DNA of 64,000 nucleotides, taken from positions 1 through 64,000 of the forward strand of contig WRKM01000007.1 in NCBI GenBank assembly GCA_009778065.1, in the 5' to 3' direction. The notes under the pieces were generated by a model, which worked only from the letters and a program-made list of their open reading frames with translations, did no database searches and was not told the origin of the DNA. Source of the stretch: Oscillospiraceae bacterium (GTDB lineage: Bacteria; Bacillota; Clostridia; Oscillospirales; Ruminococcaceae). Position numbers and translations under genes: made by a program. The stretch's first letter is position 1. Every line of letters starts with the position of its first letter. Positions 18,701 through 28,098 of this stretch are shown here, piece after piece.

Positions 18701-21700
18701 ACAGCCGCCGCTCCCTTTGAAATCCGAACCGAGGAACAGCTACGCGAAATGGGACGCGGAACGGGCGACTACGCGGCATGGACTCTCGACAAGCATTATA
18801 AGCTTATGGCTGATATTGATTTAAACAGCGTTGCATGGGTAGCAGTCGGACCCGATACAAGCAACCGCTTTAGAGGCACTTTTGACGGAAACGGGCATAC
18901 TATATCGAATTTAACGTCAACCACGGGCGGAATGTTCGGGCATATAGGCGCAGATGCGGCTGTAAGAAATATAGGTATGCAGGGTGTTAATATCAGCGGT
19001 TCAACAGACGGTTATACAGGCGCGGTAGCGGCTAATAATAACGGAAAGATTTCTAACTGCTTCGTTACGGGGACAATATCCGGCGAATATGTCGGCGGTA
19101 TCGTAGGGGTTAATGCGGTTGGAGCAACTACTGAAAACTGCGTTTCGCTCCTGACAAGCGTAACAGGGAGCGGTTCGGTAAGGCGCGTAGTTAATTTTAA
19201 CGGCGGCACACTTACAAACTGCTACGCAAGCAGAAGGATGACAATTACTATCACAGGTGAATTTAATTCAAGTGACGGCGCAGATATTACGAAAGACAAT
19301 ATCTCAACTGTACAGAAAATGCTTGATGATGTTTTCGGCGATAACGCCCCCGATTTAGAAGACTATCTTCAACCCGACCCAATACCGCAGGATAGCTTAA
19401 CGCTAAGCCTGCCGAGCGGAGTTTCCGCGCTGTCTTACGGCGATACGCCCAAACAGCTTGTTCTCGGCGGAGGAAGCGGCGGCGGAGCTGTTTCGTATAC
19501 AAGTGATGATACAAGTGTCGCCACTGTCAGCGATACAGGCTTAGTCACCATTAATAAAGCGGGAACAGTGACCATAACAGCAGAAAAAGAAGGAGATGAC
19601 GTTTACTTACCCGCTTCGGCAGAGCTTGAATTGACGGTTGCTCCCGCATCGCTCACAATAACGGCTTCGGGAGACCTCACTTCGGCAACGGTTTCAATGA
19701 GCGGAGTACCGTCAGGCGTTTCAGAGCCTGCATTAACTATGAACGCCGCAACAGGATTTACATTCACTTCTCCAAATACAATCACGTATGACAGCACCGC
19801 CGATTTAACCGCTTCGCTCACATTCACTACAAGCGACACCAATTATACAATAAGCGGTACAACTAAAATCGTTATGGGCGGTACTTCAAGCACGAATCCG
19901 CTGTCTGTCAGCCAAGCCAATATCGCCGTCTTCAACAAATACGCCAATACAACAGACGGCTCATCGCGGCATTACAAGCTTACGGAAAACATCACGCTGA
20001 CGGCGGGTAGTACAAACTGGACGGCAATAGGAACCGATACAAACCAATTCACAGGCGTCTTTGACGGAAATGGGCATACTATTTCAAATTTGACGGCTAC
20101 CGAAGGTATGTTTAGTTATATGCCGGGGACAGTAAAAAACGTAGGTCTGCTCAACGTAAACATCGGTGAGGGACAATATCGCGGCGGAATAGCGGCGCGG
20201 AATTACGGCACGGTATCGAACTGTTTTGTGACCGGGAATGTCACCGGAAGCTCAGGCATTGGCGGCATTGTGGGAATCCAAAACGGCGGTAGTGTGCAAA
20301 ACTGTGTATCGCTAACCGATAGCGTAGAGGTGACAGTCAATGAAAACTACGTTGGGCGTGTAGTGGGTTATGACATCGGTACTATGTCTAACAACTATGC
20401 ACGCTATGATATGACAGTAACATTACCGGACGGTACGGCGAAAACGCTTGACAAAGGCTTAGACAAAGTTGACGGCGCAGATATTACAAAAGATAATATC
20501 TCAACTGTACAGAAAATGCTTGATGACGTTTTCGATGACAACGCACCTGATTTAACCGACTATCTCCAACCCGACCCAATACCGCAGGATAGCTTAACGC
20601 TTAGCCTGCCGAGCGGAATTTCCGCGCTGTCTTACGGCGATACGCCCAAACAGCTTGTTCTCGGCGGCGGAAGCGGCGGCGGAACTGTTTCGTATACAAG
20701 CGATGATACAAGTGTAGCCGATGTCAGCAGTACGGGCTTAGTCACCATTAACAAAGCGGGTACAGTGACCATAACAGCGGAAAAAGAAGGCGATGACGTT
20801 TACTTACCCGCTTCGGCAGAGCTTGAATTAACGGTCTATCACGCATCATTGACCGTAACGGCGGCGGGAGACCTTGACGAATCGGTCTTGACGGTTAAGG
20901 GTATGATGAATGGCGATGCCGCACCCGTATTATCTATGAGCGAAGCCACCGGATTTACGTTTAATCCCCTGACGAATAAACTGCAATATGATGAAGAAGC
21001 CGACTTAACCGCTTCGCTCACCTTTACGACCGCCGATACGAATTATAAAATCTCCGGAACTGTCAAAATCAGCATGGGCGGTACGACGGCTGATGCTCCC
21101 CTGTCCGTAAATCAGGATAATATCGCAGTCTTTAACAAATACGCCAACACAACAGACGGCTTATCGCGGCATTACAAGCTTACGGAAAACATTACGCTCA
21201 CGAGGGACGAAACAAACTGGACGCCGATAGGAAGTACACCCAACCCCTTTACAGGCAGTTTTGACGGGGCGGGATACACAATAAAAGACATGTATCTATG
21301 GGGCGTAAATATCTCCCTTAAGAGTATGTTTGGGGCAACATCAGGAACTGTAAAAAATTTAGGTCTGATTAATATGTTCACTTACAACGCGGGAAATCTC
21401 GGCAGTATAGCGGGAAGAAACCTCGGACTGATTGAAAACTGCTTTATTGAGGGCGTTGATATTTCGGGAACAATGCAAACCGGCGGCGTCGCCGGCTACT
21501 CGGAATCCGGCAGTACCATAAAAAACTGCGTAGTGTTAGGCGGTAAAGTTGTGAGTCGTACCGAGTCGGAAACGATTGGGCGTATAACCTACGAAAGCGA
21601 CGGTACACTCACAAACAACTACGCAAGTTACAATGTAGGCAACCGCCGGGAATTTTTCACCGACAGAACCACAGACGGTAAAGACGGTGCGGATATTACT

Positions 21701-24700
21701 TTAGACAACATCGCCGTTGTTCAGAAAATGCTTGACGACGTTTTCGGCGATAACGTCCCCGATTTAGAAGATTATCTCCCGCCCTATGCAGGGGACGGAA
21801 CCGCCGCCAATCCCTTTGAAATACAAACCGAAGCAGAGCTGCGTCAAATGGGACGCGGTGAGGGCGATTACGCGGCATGGGGACGTTCGTCACACTATAA
21901 ACTTATGACTAACTTAACCCTCACGGGCGGCGACTGGGTCGGACTCGGAACGAATACAGGGAACACCTTTTCGGGAAGCTTTGACGGAAACGGGCATACG
22001 ATTTCAAACTTAACGTCAACCACGAGCGGATTGTTTGGTTTTAATGACGGAACGATAAAAAACTTAGGGTTACTTGATGTAAACATTGTCAGTTCGTCAA
22101 GTTACACCGGCGGCATTTCGTCGTGGAATCGCGGTACGGTCGAAAACTGCTTTGTGACCGGGAATGTCAGCGGTGTTGGGGGGGCTACGTCTACGTCTAC
22201 CGGCGGTATTGTAGGTTATACCCCTGCCACGGGTACGGTAAGGAACTGCGTGTCACTCGTCGAAAGCGTAACTACTACTGCTACTTCAGCCGCCTATGTC
22301 GGACGCATCATATCCAATACCGACGTTACCCCCACGCTTGTAAACAACTATGCCCGCTACGATATGACGGTCACATTCAACGACACGGCGAAAACGCTTA
22401 ATAAAGGCTTAGATAAAGTTGACGGCTTAGATATTACTCTTGACAACTTAGCCGCTGTTCAGAAAATGCTTGACGACATTTTCGGCGATAACGCACCCGA
22501 TTTATTTGACTACCTGTTAAATGGAACAGGAACGGAAGATAATCCTTTCATGATTTATAACGAAACACAGCTGCGCCAAGTAGGACACGGCACGGGCAAA
22601 TATGCGGCGTGGACGCTTGATAAGCATTATAAGCTTATGACGAACTTAACGCTGACAGGCGGCGACTGGACGAAAATCGGCGATACAGACAACGAATTCG
22701 CAGGAACTTTTGACGGAAACGGACATACAATAAGCGGCTTGAAAATAAATAAGACGAATTTTAGTGGTGAGTCACGGCAGGGGATGTTTGGCAGAATATC
22801 CGCAACCGGAGCGGTAAAAAACTTAGGGTTGCTTGATGTAAACATATCCGGGGCGCAACAGGTCGGCGGTGTGGCGGCGATTAGTTTCGGCACGATTTCA
22901 AACTGTTTTATCACCGGTACAATCACAGGAGCTACACAGACCTACGGTATTGCCGGTTATGGCACTATAGAAAACTGCGTATCGTTAGTCGATAGTGTAA
23001 CAGTTACGAATGACCCGCCTTCCTCTTCCGGTCGAATCGGCAGAAACGACGGTACGCGCATCAACAACTACGCACGCTACGATATGAAAGTTACGGGAAG
23101 CACAGGCGCGAGAACGCTTGACAGAGGCTTAGACAGACCTGACGGTGAGGATATTACTTTTTCAAACCGCGCTTCCGTACAGGCGATACTTGACGGCGTT
23201 TTCGGCGATAATGCCCCCGATTTATCAGATTATCTGCCGCAGGGTACGGCAACTGACCCGTTCCTGATTTATAATGAAACAGAACTGCGACAAATGGGAC
23301 GCGGTGAGGGCGATTATGCGGCGTGGACGCTTTCGTCACACTATAAGCTTATGAATAATATCACCCTCACGGGCGGTAACTGGACAGCAGTTGGAGAGAC
23401 AGGAACCGGATTCACAGGCACTTTTGACGGAAACGGACATACTATTTCAGATTTAACATCAACCACGGGCGGAATGTTTTATATAATGTACGGAACTGTA
23501 AAAAACTTAGGTCTGCTCAATGTTAACAGCGGTTCGGGTCAAAGCCGCGGCGGTATTGTGGGACGAAATAACGGTACGGTCGAAAACTGCTTTGTCACCG
23601 GTAGCGTGAGCGGAAGCTTGAATATTGGCGGTATCGTAGGTATTAACTTGAATTCGGGAAAAGTTCAAAACTGCGTATCTCTTGTCACGAGCGTAACCTT
23701 GACCGGAACCGATTTGATTGTCGGGCGTATAACGAGTACTGACACCGGTAACGGTACACTCACAAACAACTACGCAAGCTCCAATATGGGCAGTTCAACT
23801 GCGCTATTCACCGCCAAAACCGCAGACGGCAAAGACGGCTTAGATATTACTCTTGACAACTTAGCCGCCGCACAGAAAATGCTTGATGATGTTTTCGGCG
23901 CGAACGCTCCCGATTTATTTGACTACCTGTTAAAGGGAACAGGAACGGAAGACAATCCTTTCATGATTTATAACGAAGCACAGCTTCGCCAAATGGGTCG
24001 CGGTACGGGCGATTATGCAGAATGGACGTCTTCGGCGCATTATAAGCTTGCGACTGACTTATCCCTTACGGGCGGTAATTGGGAGCCGATAGGGGTTTTC
24101 CAAGGCAGTTTTAACGGAGACGGTTATACTGTAACAGGGCTGACAATTGCCCCAACTAACGCGAACGCCGCAATGTTCTCCACAGTAGGCGATAGCGGAG
24201 AGGTATATAATTTAGGGCTGATTGGTGTTAAAAGCATTGCAAGCTCCGATTATGACGCCGCAGGTATAGCAGGGCGAAATGAAGGCAAGGTATATAATTG
24301 CTATGTTTTAGATTCGGAAGTAACAAGTGTGGACTCCGCTAAATCCGCAGGAGGGGTTGTCGGATATAGTTACGGCGCATACGTTATAGAAAACTGCGTA
24401 GTACTTAACACAAAAATTACAGGGGAAGGTAATGCCAATCGTGTATTTAGCAGTTTCAGTACGGGTACCGGAGGCAGACGGGAAAACAACTATGCGAGTG
24501 TAATTACAACAGTAAACGGAGTTAAAAAAGACAGCGCGGATACAGGTTCAAGTGACGGCGCGGATATTACGGTAGATAATTATGATGATGTAATGGAGAT
24601 TCTCGAAGTTTTTGCGGATAAAGGCAATGCCCCCGACTTAACAAAGTACATCAAACCCAACGGTTCGGCGGCTTATCCGTTCTTGATTGAAGACGAAGCA

Positions 24701-26344
24701 GAGTTAAGGGCAGTCGGAAAAGGACCGAGCCATGTCACTTATCCTGACTGGACACTTGATAAGTATTATGTACTTACGAAAAACTTAGTTCTCGGTGCGA
24801 CCGGCTTTACACCGATAGGCTCCGAAGCAGACCCCTTCACAGGCAATTTCAACGGAGCAGGGTATACTATAAAAGGTATGAAGATGAACACTGACTCCGG
24901 TGGTTTGCACGGTCTTTTCCATTCCATAGGCGATGACGCAGAGGTTAAAAACTTAGGGCTACTCGATGTTGAAATAAATATTACCGCACCCGAATCAAGC
25001 GGAAGTCACCCGGTAGGAGGAATAGCAGGACGTAACAACGGAACGATTTCTAACTGTTTTGTTACTTCCGCCGTCACAATCAGCGGACCTTCTCACACAG
25101 GAGGAATCGCGGGAAGTAATAACGGTACGGTCGAAAACTGCGTAGTGCTTGCGGATATTCATTCCGCATGGGGCAGCACAGGTAGCTTTGCAGGGCGGGT
25201 AACAGGTAATGCAACAGGCACAAACTCAGGAAGTTACGCGATTGGCAGCGTCACTACAACTGATAGTGACAGAACCACTGTATTAGATAAAGCTATCTCT
25301 AACAGTTCAACAAGCATTGACGGCGTGACGATTACTTCCGATAATGTTTATACGGTTCAGAGCCTGCTCAAAGAAACCTTCGGTACGAACGCACCCGATT
25401 TATTACCCTATCTCCCGCCCGGTTCGGGTACATCAGCAGACCCGTTCTTGATTATAAATCGGACACAGCTTGAACAAGTAGGAAAAGGTCAGAACGGTTG
25501 GGGACTCGGACAGCATTATAAGCTTATGACGAATATCACGCTTTCGGGGACTTGGACGTCAATAGGACCCGATTCAAGTAGCAGATTTACAGGCACCTTT
25601 GACGGAAACGGATATACAATAAGCAATCTTTCCATGTCGGGTAACAGTGCCAAGGGTATGTTTGCCGAAATGTCAGGAACAGTAAGGAACCTCGGATTGC
25701 TAAACGTAAATATAAACGGCACGGCGCAATATAGCGGCGGTATAGTGGGGAATAATCTCGGCACGGTAGCGAATTGCTTTGTCACCGGAACCGTCAAGGG
25801 AAGTACGGGCGTTGGCGGCATTGTGGGGCGGCAGGATAATAATACAGCCGGATTCACCGCCAGAGTGCAAAACTGTGTATCGCTAGCCGGTAGTGTGGAG
25901 GCGACGTCAAATGCAAACGCCGGGCGTATATCGGGTATGAATACCACCAATCTTACAAACAACTATGCAAGTAATATTATGACAGTCAGAACAAGCACTG
26001 GAGTGAAAACACTCAGCAAAGGGGTAACCGCACTTGACGGTCAGGATATAAGCGCGAATATAGCCGCCGCCGAGTCGAATCTCGCTATTTTCGCGACAAG
26101 AGGAAACCTCCCGAATCTGAACGCTTATGTCACGCAGTCTGTGAGCGGGTCGAGCCAACAGCTGATTAATCCGAGCTTTTCACTCGCTAATATAACGATT
26201 ACGGATTTTGAACCTTATAATAACAGTCAAACACCCCCCACACCCGACAAAGGGCAGGAAAAGCCGCTCTACTACGATATAGAACGTGTCAGCCGTTTCG
26301 GGAAGTCCCGTAAATTAATAAAGACAGGAGAACTGCAAAAATGA
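15758..26344 (+). CDS. Giant secreted FecR / Ig-like / GLUG beta-helix protein
   Basis: 3528 residues with a typical signal peptide (1-26) and ribosome binding site CAGGAGG. Modules in order: FecR-like domain (about 35-190, including NTVAGVRGTEY); acidic linker; Thr-Pro-rich stalk (about 343-493, units such as TTTTEPV and PPETT); then three near-identical Big_2-like Ig modules (each starting SLTLSLPSG) interspersed with ten GLUG-type blocks, each with FDGNGHTISNLT, a GGIAGxNxGTxxNCFVTG turn and a linker like GADITKDNISTVQKMLDDVFGDNAPDL. GLUG repeats form right-handed beta-helices in surface adhesins. No LPxTG signal, dockerin or C-terminal membrane helix is visible, so the attachment mode is unknown. 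It lies 23 bases after the cyclase gene and overlaps the next start codon by four bases. Confidence 0.85.
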   Translation: MKKILVLLLTLISAFVIFPVSEIFAFSDTEEAPKVTSVRGAAFIYKHGGYSPTAVYNGMLIDRGDVIVTNTNSSVTISFHKKEMMVGEMTKVSINDMWSRHERDITSIVLVEGMLKNKIDKELGRNSKNEIRTSNTVAGVRGTEYVLIYSRMGQEDGEEESNYTRIKVIEGTVRLDVDSPNTESDEEEPESFLVRNDGAVKVSEDITGNQEVAAIETPTEKLDAPLETLDTSILEDLLESLVENSEKEELSEEIKTAIKEKAENNPPPPPEKPRGGMISASEAEEILPTLISSSSNETTQETAGNQTAAVTEAQTVTEAQTATEPQTITEPQEVTESQTATEATTTTPPETTVPPETTVPPETTTPPNTTVPPETTAPPETTAPPETTTPPETTAPPNTTTPPNTTAPPVTTTEPVTITTEPVTTTTEPVTTTTEPETTTTEPVTTTTEPVTTTTEPVTTTTPVTTTTPVTTTTPVTTTTPVTTTTPVTTTTVYDDPVLIPQDSLTLSLPSGVSVLSYGDTPVYLVLDGGSGGGDISYTSDDTSVADVSSTGLVTLNKAGTATITAAKEGDDIYLPASASLNITVEKRDLANAAITITITEPIVYDGLAHEPSFTVEDSDSDIVITSDDWELDKYENNITAGTAAAIIKAKDGGNYTGTASQNFTISPAPLTITASGDLTSATVSMNGVPSGVSEPALSMSVAIGFTFNPLTNQLQYTEAATLTNLLTFTTDDTSYEISETVKLSMGGTAADSPLSVNQANIAVFNKYAVMKDGLIRHYELTENITLTAGSTNWTPIGASGEDSFTGSFNGNGYTISNLTNNKGMFGRIEASGRVENLGLLNVNINSVSAYIGGIAGDNMGTISNCFVSGTVSTTGICGGGIAGYNGGTIRNSIALNQSVSGSTAGRITGSEAAGTRANNYARYDVGGDTEKFTSKTLTGKDGADITKDNISTVQAMLDDVFDDNAPDLTEFIELPYIGDGTAAAPFEIRTEEQLREMGRGTGDYAAWTLDKHYKLMADIDLNSVAWVAVGPDTSNRFRGTFDGNGHTISNLTSTTGGMFGHIGADAAVRNIGMQGVNISGSTDGYTGAVAANNNGKISNCFVTGTISGEYVGGIVGVNAVGATTENCVSLLTSVTGSGSVRRVVNFNGGTLTNCYASRRMTITITGEFNSSDGADITKDNISTVQKMLDDVFGDNAPDLEDYLQPDPIPQDSLTLSLPSGVSALSYGDTPKQLVLGGGSGGGAVSYTSDDTSVATVSDTGLVTINKAGTVTITAEKEGDDVYLPASAELELTVAPASLTITASGDLTSATVSMSGVPSGVSEPALTMNAATGFTFTSPNTITYDSTADLTASLTFTTSDTNYTISGTTKIVMGGTSSTNPLSVSQANIAVFNKYANTTDGSSRHYKLTENITLTAGSTNWTAIGTDTNQFTGVFDGNGHTISNLTATEGMFSYMPGTVKNVGLLNVNIGEGQYRGGIAARNYGTVSNCFVTGNVTGSSGIGGIVGIQNGGSVQNCVSLTDSVEVTVNENYVGRVVGYDIGTMSNNYARYDMTVTLPDGTAKTLDKGLDKVDGADITKDNISTVQKMLDDVFDDNAPDLTDYLQPDPIPQDSLTLSLPSGISALSYGDTPKQLVLGGGSGGGTVSYTSDDTSVADVSSTGLVTINKAGTVTITAEKEGDDVYLPASAELELTVYHASLTVTAAGDLDESVLTVKGMMNGDAAPVLSMSEATGFTFNPLTNKLQYDEEADLTASLTFTTADTNYKISGTVKISMGGTTADAPLSVNQDNIAVFNKYANTTDGLSRHYKLTENITLTRDETNWTPIGSTPNPFTGSFDGAGYTIKDMYLWGVNISLKSMFGATSGTVKNLGLINMFTYNAGNLGSIAGRNLGLIENCFIEGVDISGTMQTGGVAGYSESGSTIKNCVVLGGKVVSRTESETIGRITYESDGTLTNNYASYNVGNRREFFTDRTTDGKDGADITLDNIAVVQKMLDDVFGDNVPDLEDYLPPYAGDGTAANPFEIQTEAELRQMGRGEGDYAAWGRSSHYKLMTNLTLTGGDWVGLGTNTGNTFSGSFDGNGHTISNLTSTTSGLFGFNDGTIKNLGLLDVNIVSSSSYTGGISSWNRGTVENCFVTGNVSGVGGATSTSTGGIVGYTPATGTVRNCVSLVESVTTTATSAAYVGRIISNTDVTPTLVNNYARYDMTVTFNDTAKTLNKGLDKVDGLDITLDNLAAVQKMLDDIFGDNAPDLFDYLLNGTGTEDNPFMIYNETQLRQVGHGTGKYAAWTLDKHYKLMTNLTLTGGDWTKIGDTDNEFAGTFDGNGHTISGLKINKTNFSGESRQGMFGRISATGAVKNLGLLDVNISGAQQVGGVAAISFGTISNCFITGTITGATQTYGIAGYGTIENCVSLVDSVTVTNDPPSSSGRIGRNDGTRINNYARYDMKVTGSTGARTLDRGLDRPDGEDITFSNRASVQAILDGVFGDNAPDLSDYLPQGTATDPFLIYNETELRQMGRGEGDYAAWTLSSHYKLMNNITLTGGNWTAVGETGTGFTGTFDGNGHTISDLTSTTGGMFYIMYGTVKNLGLLNVNSGSGQSRGGIVGRNNGTVENCFVTGSVSGSLNIGGIVGINLNSGKVQNCVSLVTSVTLTGTDLIVGRITSTDTGNGTLTNNYASSNMGSSTALFTAKTADGKDGLDITLDNLAAAQKMLDDVFGANAPDLFDYLLKGTGTEDNPFMIYNEAQLRQMGRGTGDYAEWTSSAHYKLATDLSLTGGNWEPIGVFQGSFNGDGYTVTGLTIAPTNANAAMFSTVGDSGEVYNLGLIGVKSIASSDYDAAGIAGRNEGKVYNCYVLDSEVTSVDSAKSAGGVVGYSYGAYVIENCVVLNTKITGEGNANRVFSSFSTGTGGRRENNYASVITTVNGVKKDSADTGSSDGADITVDNYDDVMEILEVFADKGNAPDLTKYIKPNGSAAYPFLIEDEAELRAVGKGPSHVTYPDWTLDKYYVLTKNLVLGATGFTPIGSEADPFTGNFNGAGYTIKGMKMNTDSGGLHGLFHSIGDDAEVKNLGLLDVEINITAPESSGSHPVGGIAGRNNGTISNCFVTSAVTISGPSHTGGIAGSNNGTVENCVVLADIHSAWGSTGSFAGRVTGNATGTNSGSYAIGSVTTTDSDRTTVLDKAISNSSTSIDGVTITSDNVYTVQSLLKETFGTNAPDLLPYLPPGSGTSADPFLIINRTQLEQVGKGQNGWGLGQHYKLMTNITLSGTWTSIGPDSSSRFTGTFDGNGYTISNLSMSGNSAKGMFAEMSGTVRNLGLLNVNINGTAQYSGGIVGNNLGTVANCFVTGTVKGSTGVGGIVGRQDNNTAGFTARVQNCVSLAGSVEATSNANAGRISGMNTTNLTNNYASNIMTVRTSTGVKTLSKGVTALDGQDISANIAAAESNLAIFATRGNLPNLNAYVTQSVSGSSQQLINPSFSLANITITDFEPYNNSQTPPTPDKGQEKPLYYDIERVSRFGKSRKLIKTGELQK
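16786..17235 (+). repeat. Thr-Pro-rich coding repeat
   Basis: About 450 bases of in-frame degenerate repeats encoding PPETTxPP, TTTEPVT and finally TTTTPV units, inside the giant FecR/GLUG gene. It should form an extended, possibly O-glycosylated stalk. The last third consists of nearly identical 15-base units and is prone to length change. Confidence 0.85.
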
Positions 26345-27156
26345 GTAACAATTTCGAGGTAACATTTCTCGGCACTAACGGCTCTTGCGCCTATAACAAC
26401 GGCAGACGCAACAAATACGGAACTAATACTATATGTTTAGCGGTTAAGGTAGGAGAAGAAACCATAATATTCGACTCCGGTTCGGGGATTTGCGGCTTTG
26501 ATGAGCTTGAGAGCTATCAGAGGGAGCATTTACGGCTGTTTTTCTCTCACTATCATATTGACCATTTCAGCGGGCTGTTATTTTTCTCGCAGTTGTTCGA
26601 CAATAATAAGAGGTTCGATATATACGGCGCGGGGAGCGGAAAAAGTAAATTTTACAGCATTGTTTATGACTTTCTGTCGCCGCCCCTGCACCCTGTGGGG
26701 ATAAGCTCGTTAGGGGCGAGGCTTGACTTTCATACAATCTATGAGGGGCAGACCATAGAATTATCTAAAGACGTGGTTTTAAAGACCTGCTCACTCTCAC
26801 ACCCGGGCGGCGTAATCGGCTATCGGATTGAACACGGCGGTAAATCGCTGTGTTATTGTACCGATGTAGAGCTGAAAAAGCACGAGAATGATTCAGCCCT
26901 GCTTGAGTTCACGAAAGACACGGATTTATTAATCATAGATTCGTTCTTCGACGACGGCGAGGAAAAAGAGGGCTGGGGACATTCGAGTTGGCGCGAGGGG
27001 GCGGAGTGGGCTATACGCGCAGGTGTAAAAAAATTAGCTCTGTTCCATTATGAATTTACGCTTGCGGACCGAGATATAGAAATTATGGAAGAAAAGGCTC
27101 AAAAGATTTTCCCGAACACGGTAGCTTCGAGAGACGGAATGAGAATAGAACTTTAA
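26341..27156 (+). CDS. MBL-fold metallo-hydrolase
   Basis: 271 residues; the ATG overlaps the upstream stop (ATGA), implying translational coupling to the giant surface protein gene. The metallo-beta-lactamase fold is shown by SHYHIDH (H70, H72, D74, H75), a later His in LSHPGG, Asp in YCTDVEL and a final His in LALFHYEF. The closest overall pattern is the RNase Z/phosphodiesterase-like branch of the superfamily. MBL-fold class II cyclic-nucleotide phosphodiesterases exist, so removal of cAMP made by the neighbouring cyclase is possible, but this is inference from neighbourhood. No signal peptide, so it is cytoplasmic. Confidence 0.82.
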   Translation: MSNNFEVTFLGTNGSCAYNNGRRNKYGTNTICLAVKVGEETIIFDSGSGICGFDELESYQREHLRLFFSHYHIDHFSGLLFFSQLFDNNKRFDIYGAGSGKSKFYSIVYDFLSPPLHPVGISSLGARLDFHTIYEGQTIELSKDVVLKTCSLSHPGGVIGYRIEHGGKSLCYCTDVELKKHENDSALLEFTKDTDLLIIDSFFDDGEEKEGWGHSSWREGAEWAIRAGVKKLALFHYEFTLADRDIEIMEEKAQKIFPNTVASRDGMRIEL

Positions 27157-27172
27157 AAAAAGCGAGGAATTT

Positions 27173-28072
27173 ATGATTAATATTGATGAAATCCCGTTTG
27201 ACGCGACGACGACAGAGTATTATAACATCGGAGACATTATTATAAAAGACGGCGATTTAGGCGGTGAAATGTACATACTGACAGCGGGGAAAGCCGATGT
27301 ATATAAAAACTACGGAGAACTCGGCGAGGTAAAAGTGGCGTCCCTGTCTGCGGGTGATTTTTTCGGGGAAACGTCTCTGTTTTTGAACAGAGAACGCACC
27401 GCGACAGTAGTCGCCGCAAGCTACCTCTCTGTCTTTGCTATAAATCATTCTAACGCCCTCGATTTTTTTAAAAGTCACTCCGAGGCGACCTTTTCACTGA
27501 TAAAAACCCTTTGTGCGAGGCTCGTGAATATAAATGACGATATTGGCTACTACAGCATTAAAGATGCCGAGGACGATAATGTTGACGACTTGACGGGTAT
27601 TTATAACAGGCGTTATTTTGCGGAAGCCGCGGGCAGGCTTATTACAGAATCCTTCAGAAGAGGTAAAAGGGCGTTTATCGCACTCGCAGACCTCGATTAT
27701 CTTAAAAAGATAAACGATACTTACGGGCATCAGATGGGGGACGAGGCGTTAAAAGGCGTGGCACAGACCATAAAACGCACGATAAATTCGGACGGTCTGC
27801 TCGCTCGGTACGGCGGCGGGATGTTTGTTATGCTTTTTCCAAGCACAGACAGAGAAGCGGTACATGACTTAACAGAGCATGTACGGCAAAATATATCCGA
27901 AGAGCCGATAAAATATGAGGGCAGGGCAATATCCGCCGCAATCAGTATGGGAATCGCCGAAGCGAACTCGGAGGAAGAAACGGAAGAAGCAGTCGCGTCA
28001 GCCGAAAAAGCACTTTACAAGGCGAAAGGCACAGGACGCAACAGGTGTGTATTTTATGACGATATTATATAA
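27173..28072 (+). CDS. Cyclic-nucleotide-binding domain fused to degenerate GGDEF domain
   Basis: 299 residues, 16 bases after the MBL gene. Residues 8-120 form a cNMP-binding domain (GGEMYILTAGKADVY, GDFFGETSLFLNRERTATV, with the conserved Glu and Arg). Residues 135-297 are a GGDEF fold (DDLTGIYNRRYF, LADLDYLKKINDTYGHQMGDEAL), but the signature is RYGGGMF (212-218): the catalytic D-E pair is replaced by G-M. Cyclic-di-GMP synthesis is therefore unlikely; it may instead bind nucleotide or act as a signalling scaffold. I see no RxxD inhibitory site at the usual distance. As last gene of the operon it may read out cAMP. Confidence 0.85.
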   Translation: MINIDEIPFDATTTEYYNIGDIIIKDGDLGGEMYILTAGKADVYKNYGELGEVKVASLSAGDFFGETSLFLNRERTATVVAASYLSVFAINHSNALDFFKSHSEATFSLIKTLCARLVNINDDIGYYSIKDAEDDNVDDLTGIYNRRYFAEAAGRLITESFRRGKRAFIALADLDYLKKINDTYGHQMGDEALKGVAQTIKRTINSDGLLARYGGGMFVMLFPSTDREAVHDLTEHVRQNISEEPIKYEGRAISAAISMGIAEANSEEETEEAVASAEKALYKAKGTGRNRCVFYDDII

Positions 28073-28098
28073 AAAAAGAGGGGCGGCTGATATACAGG

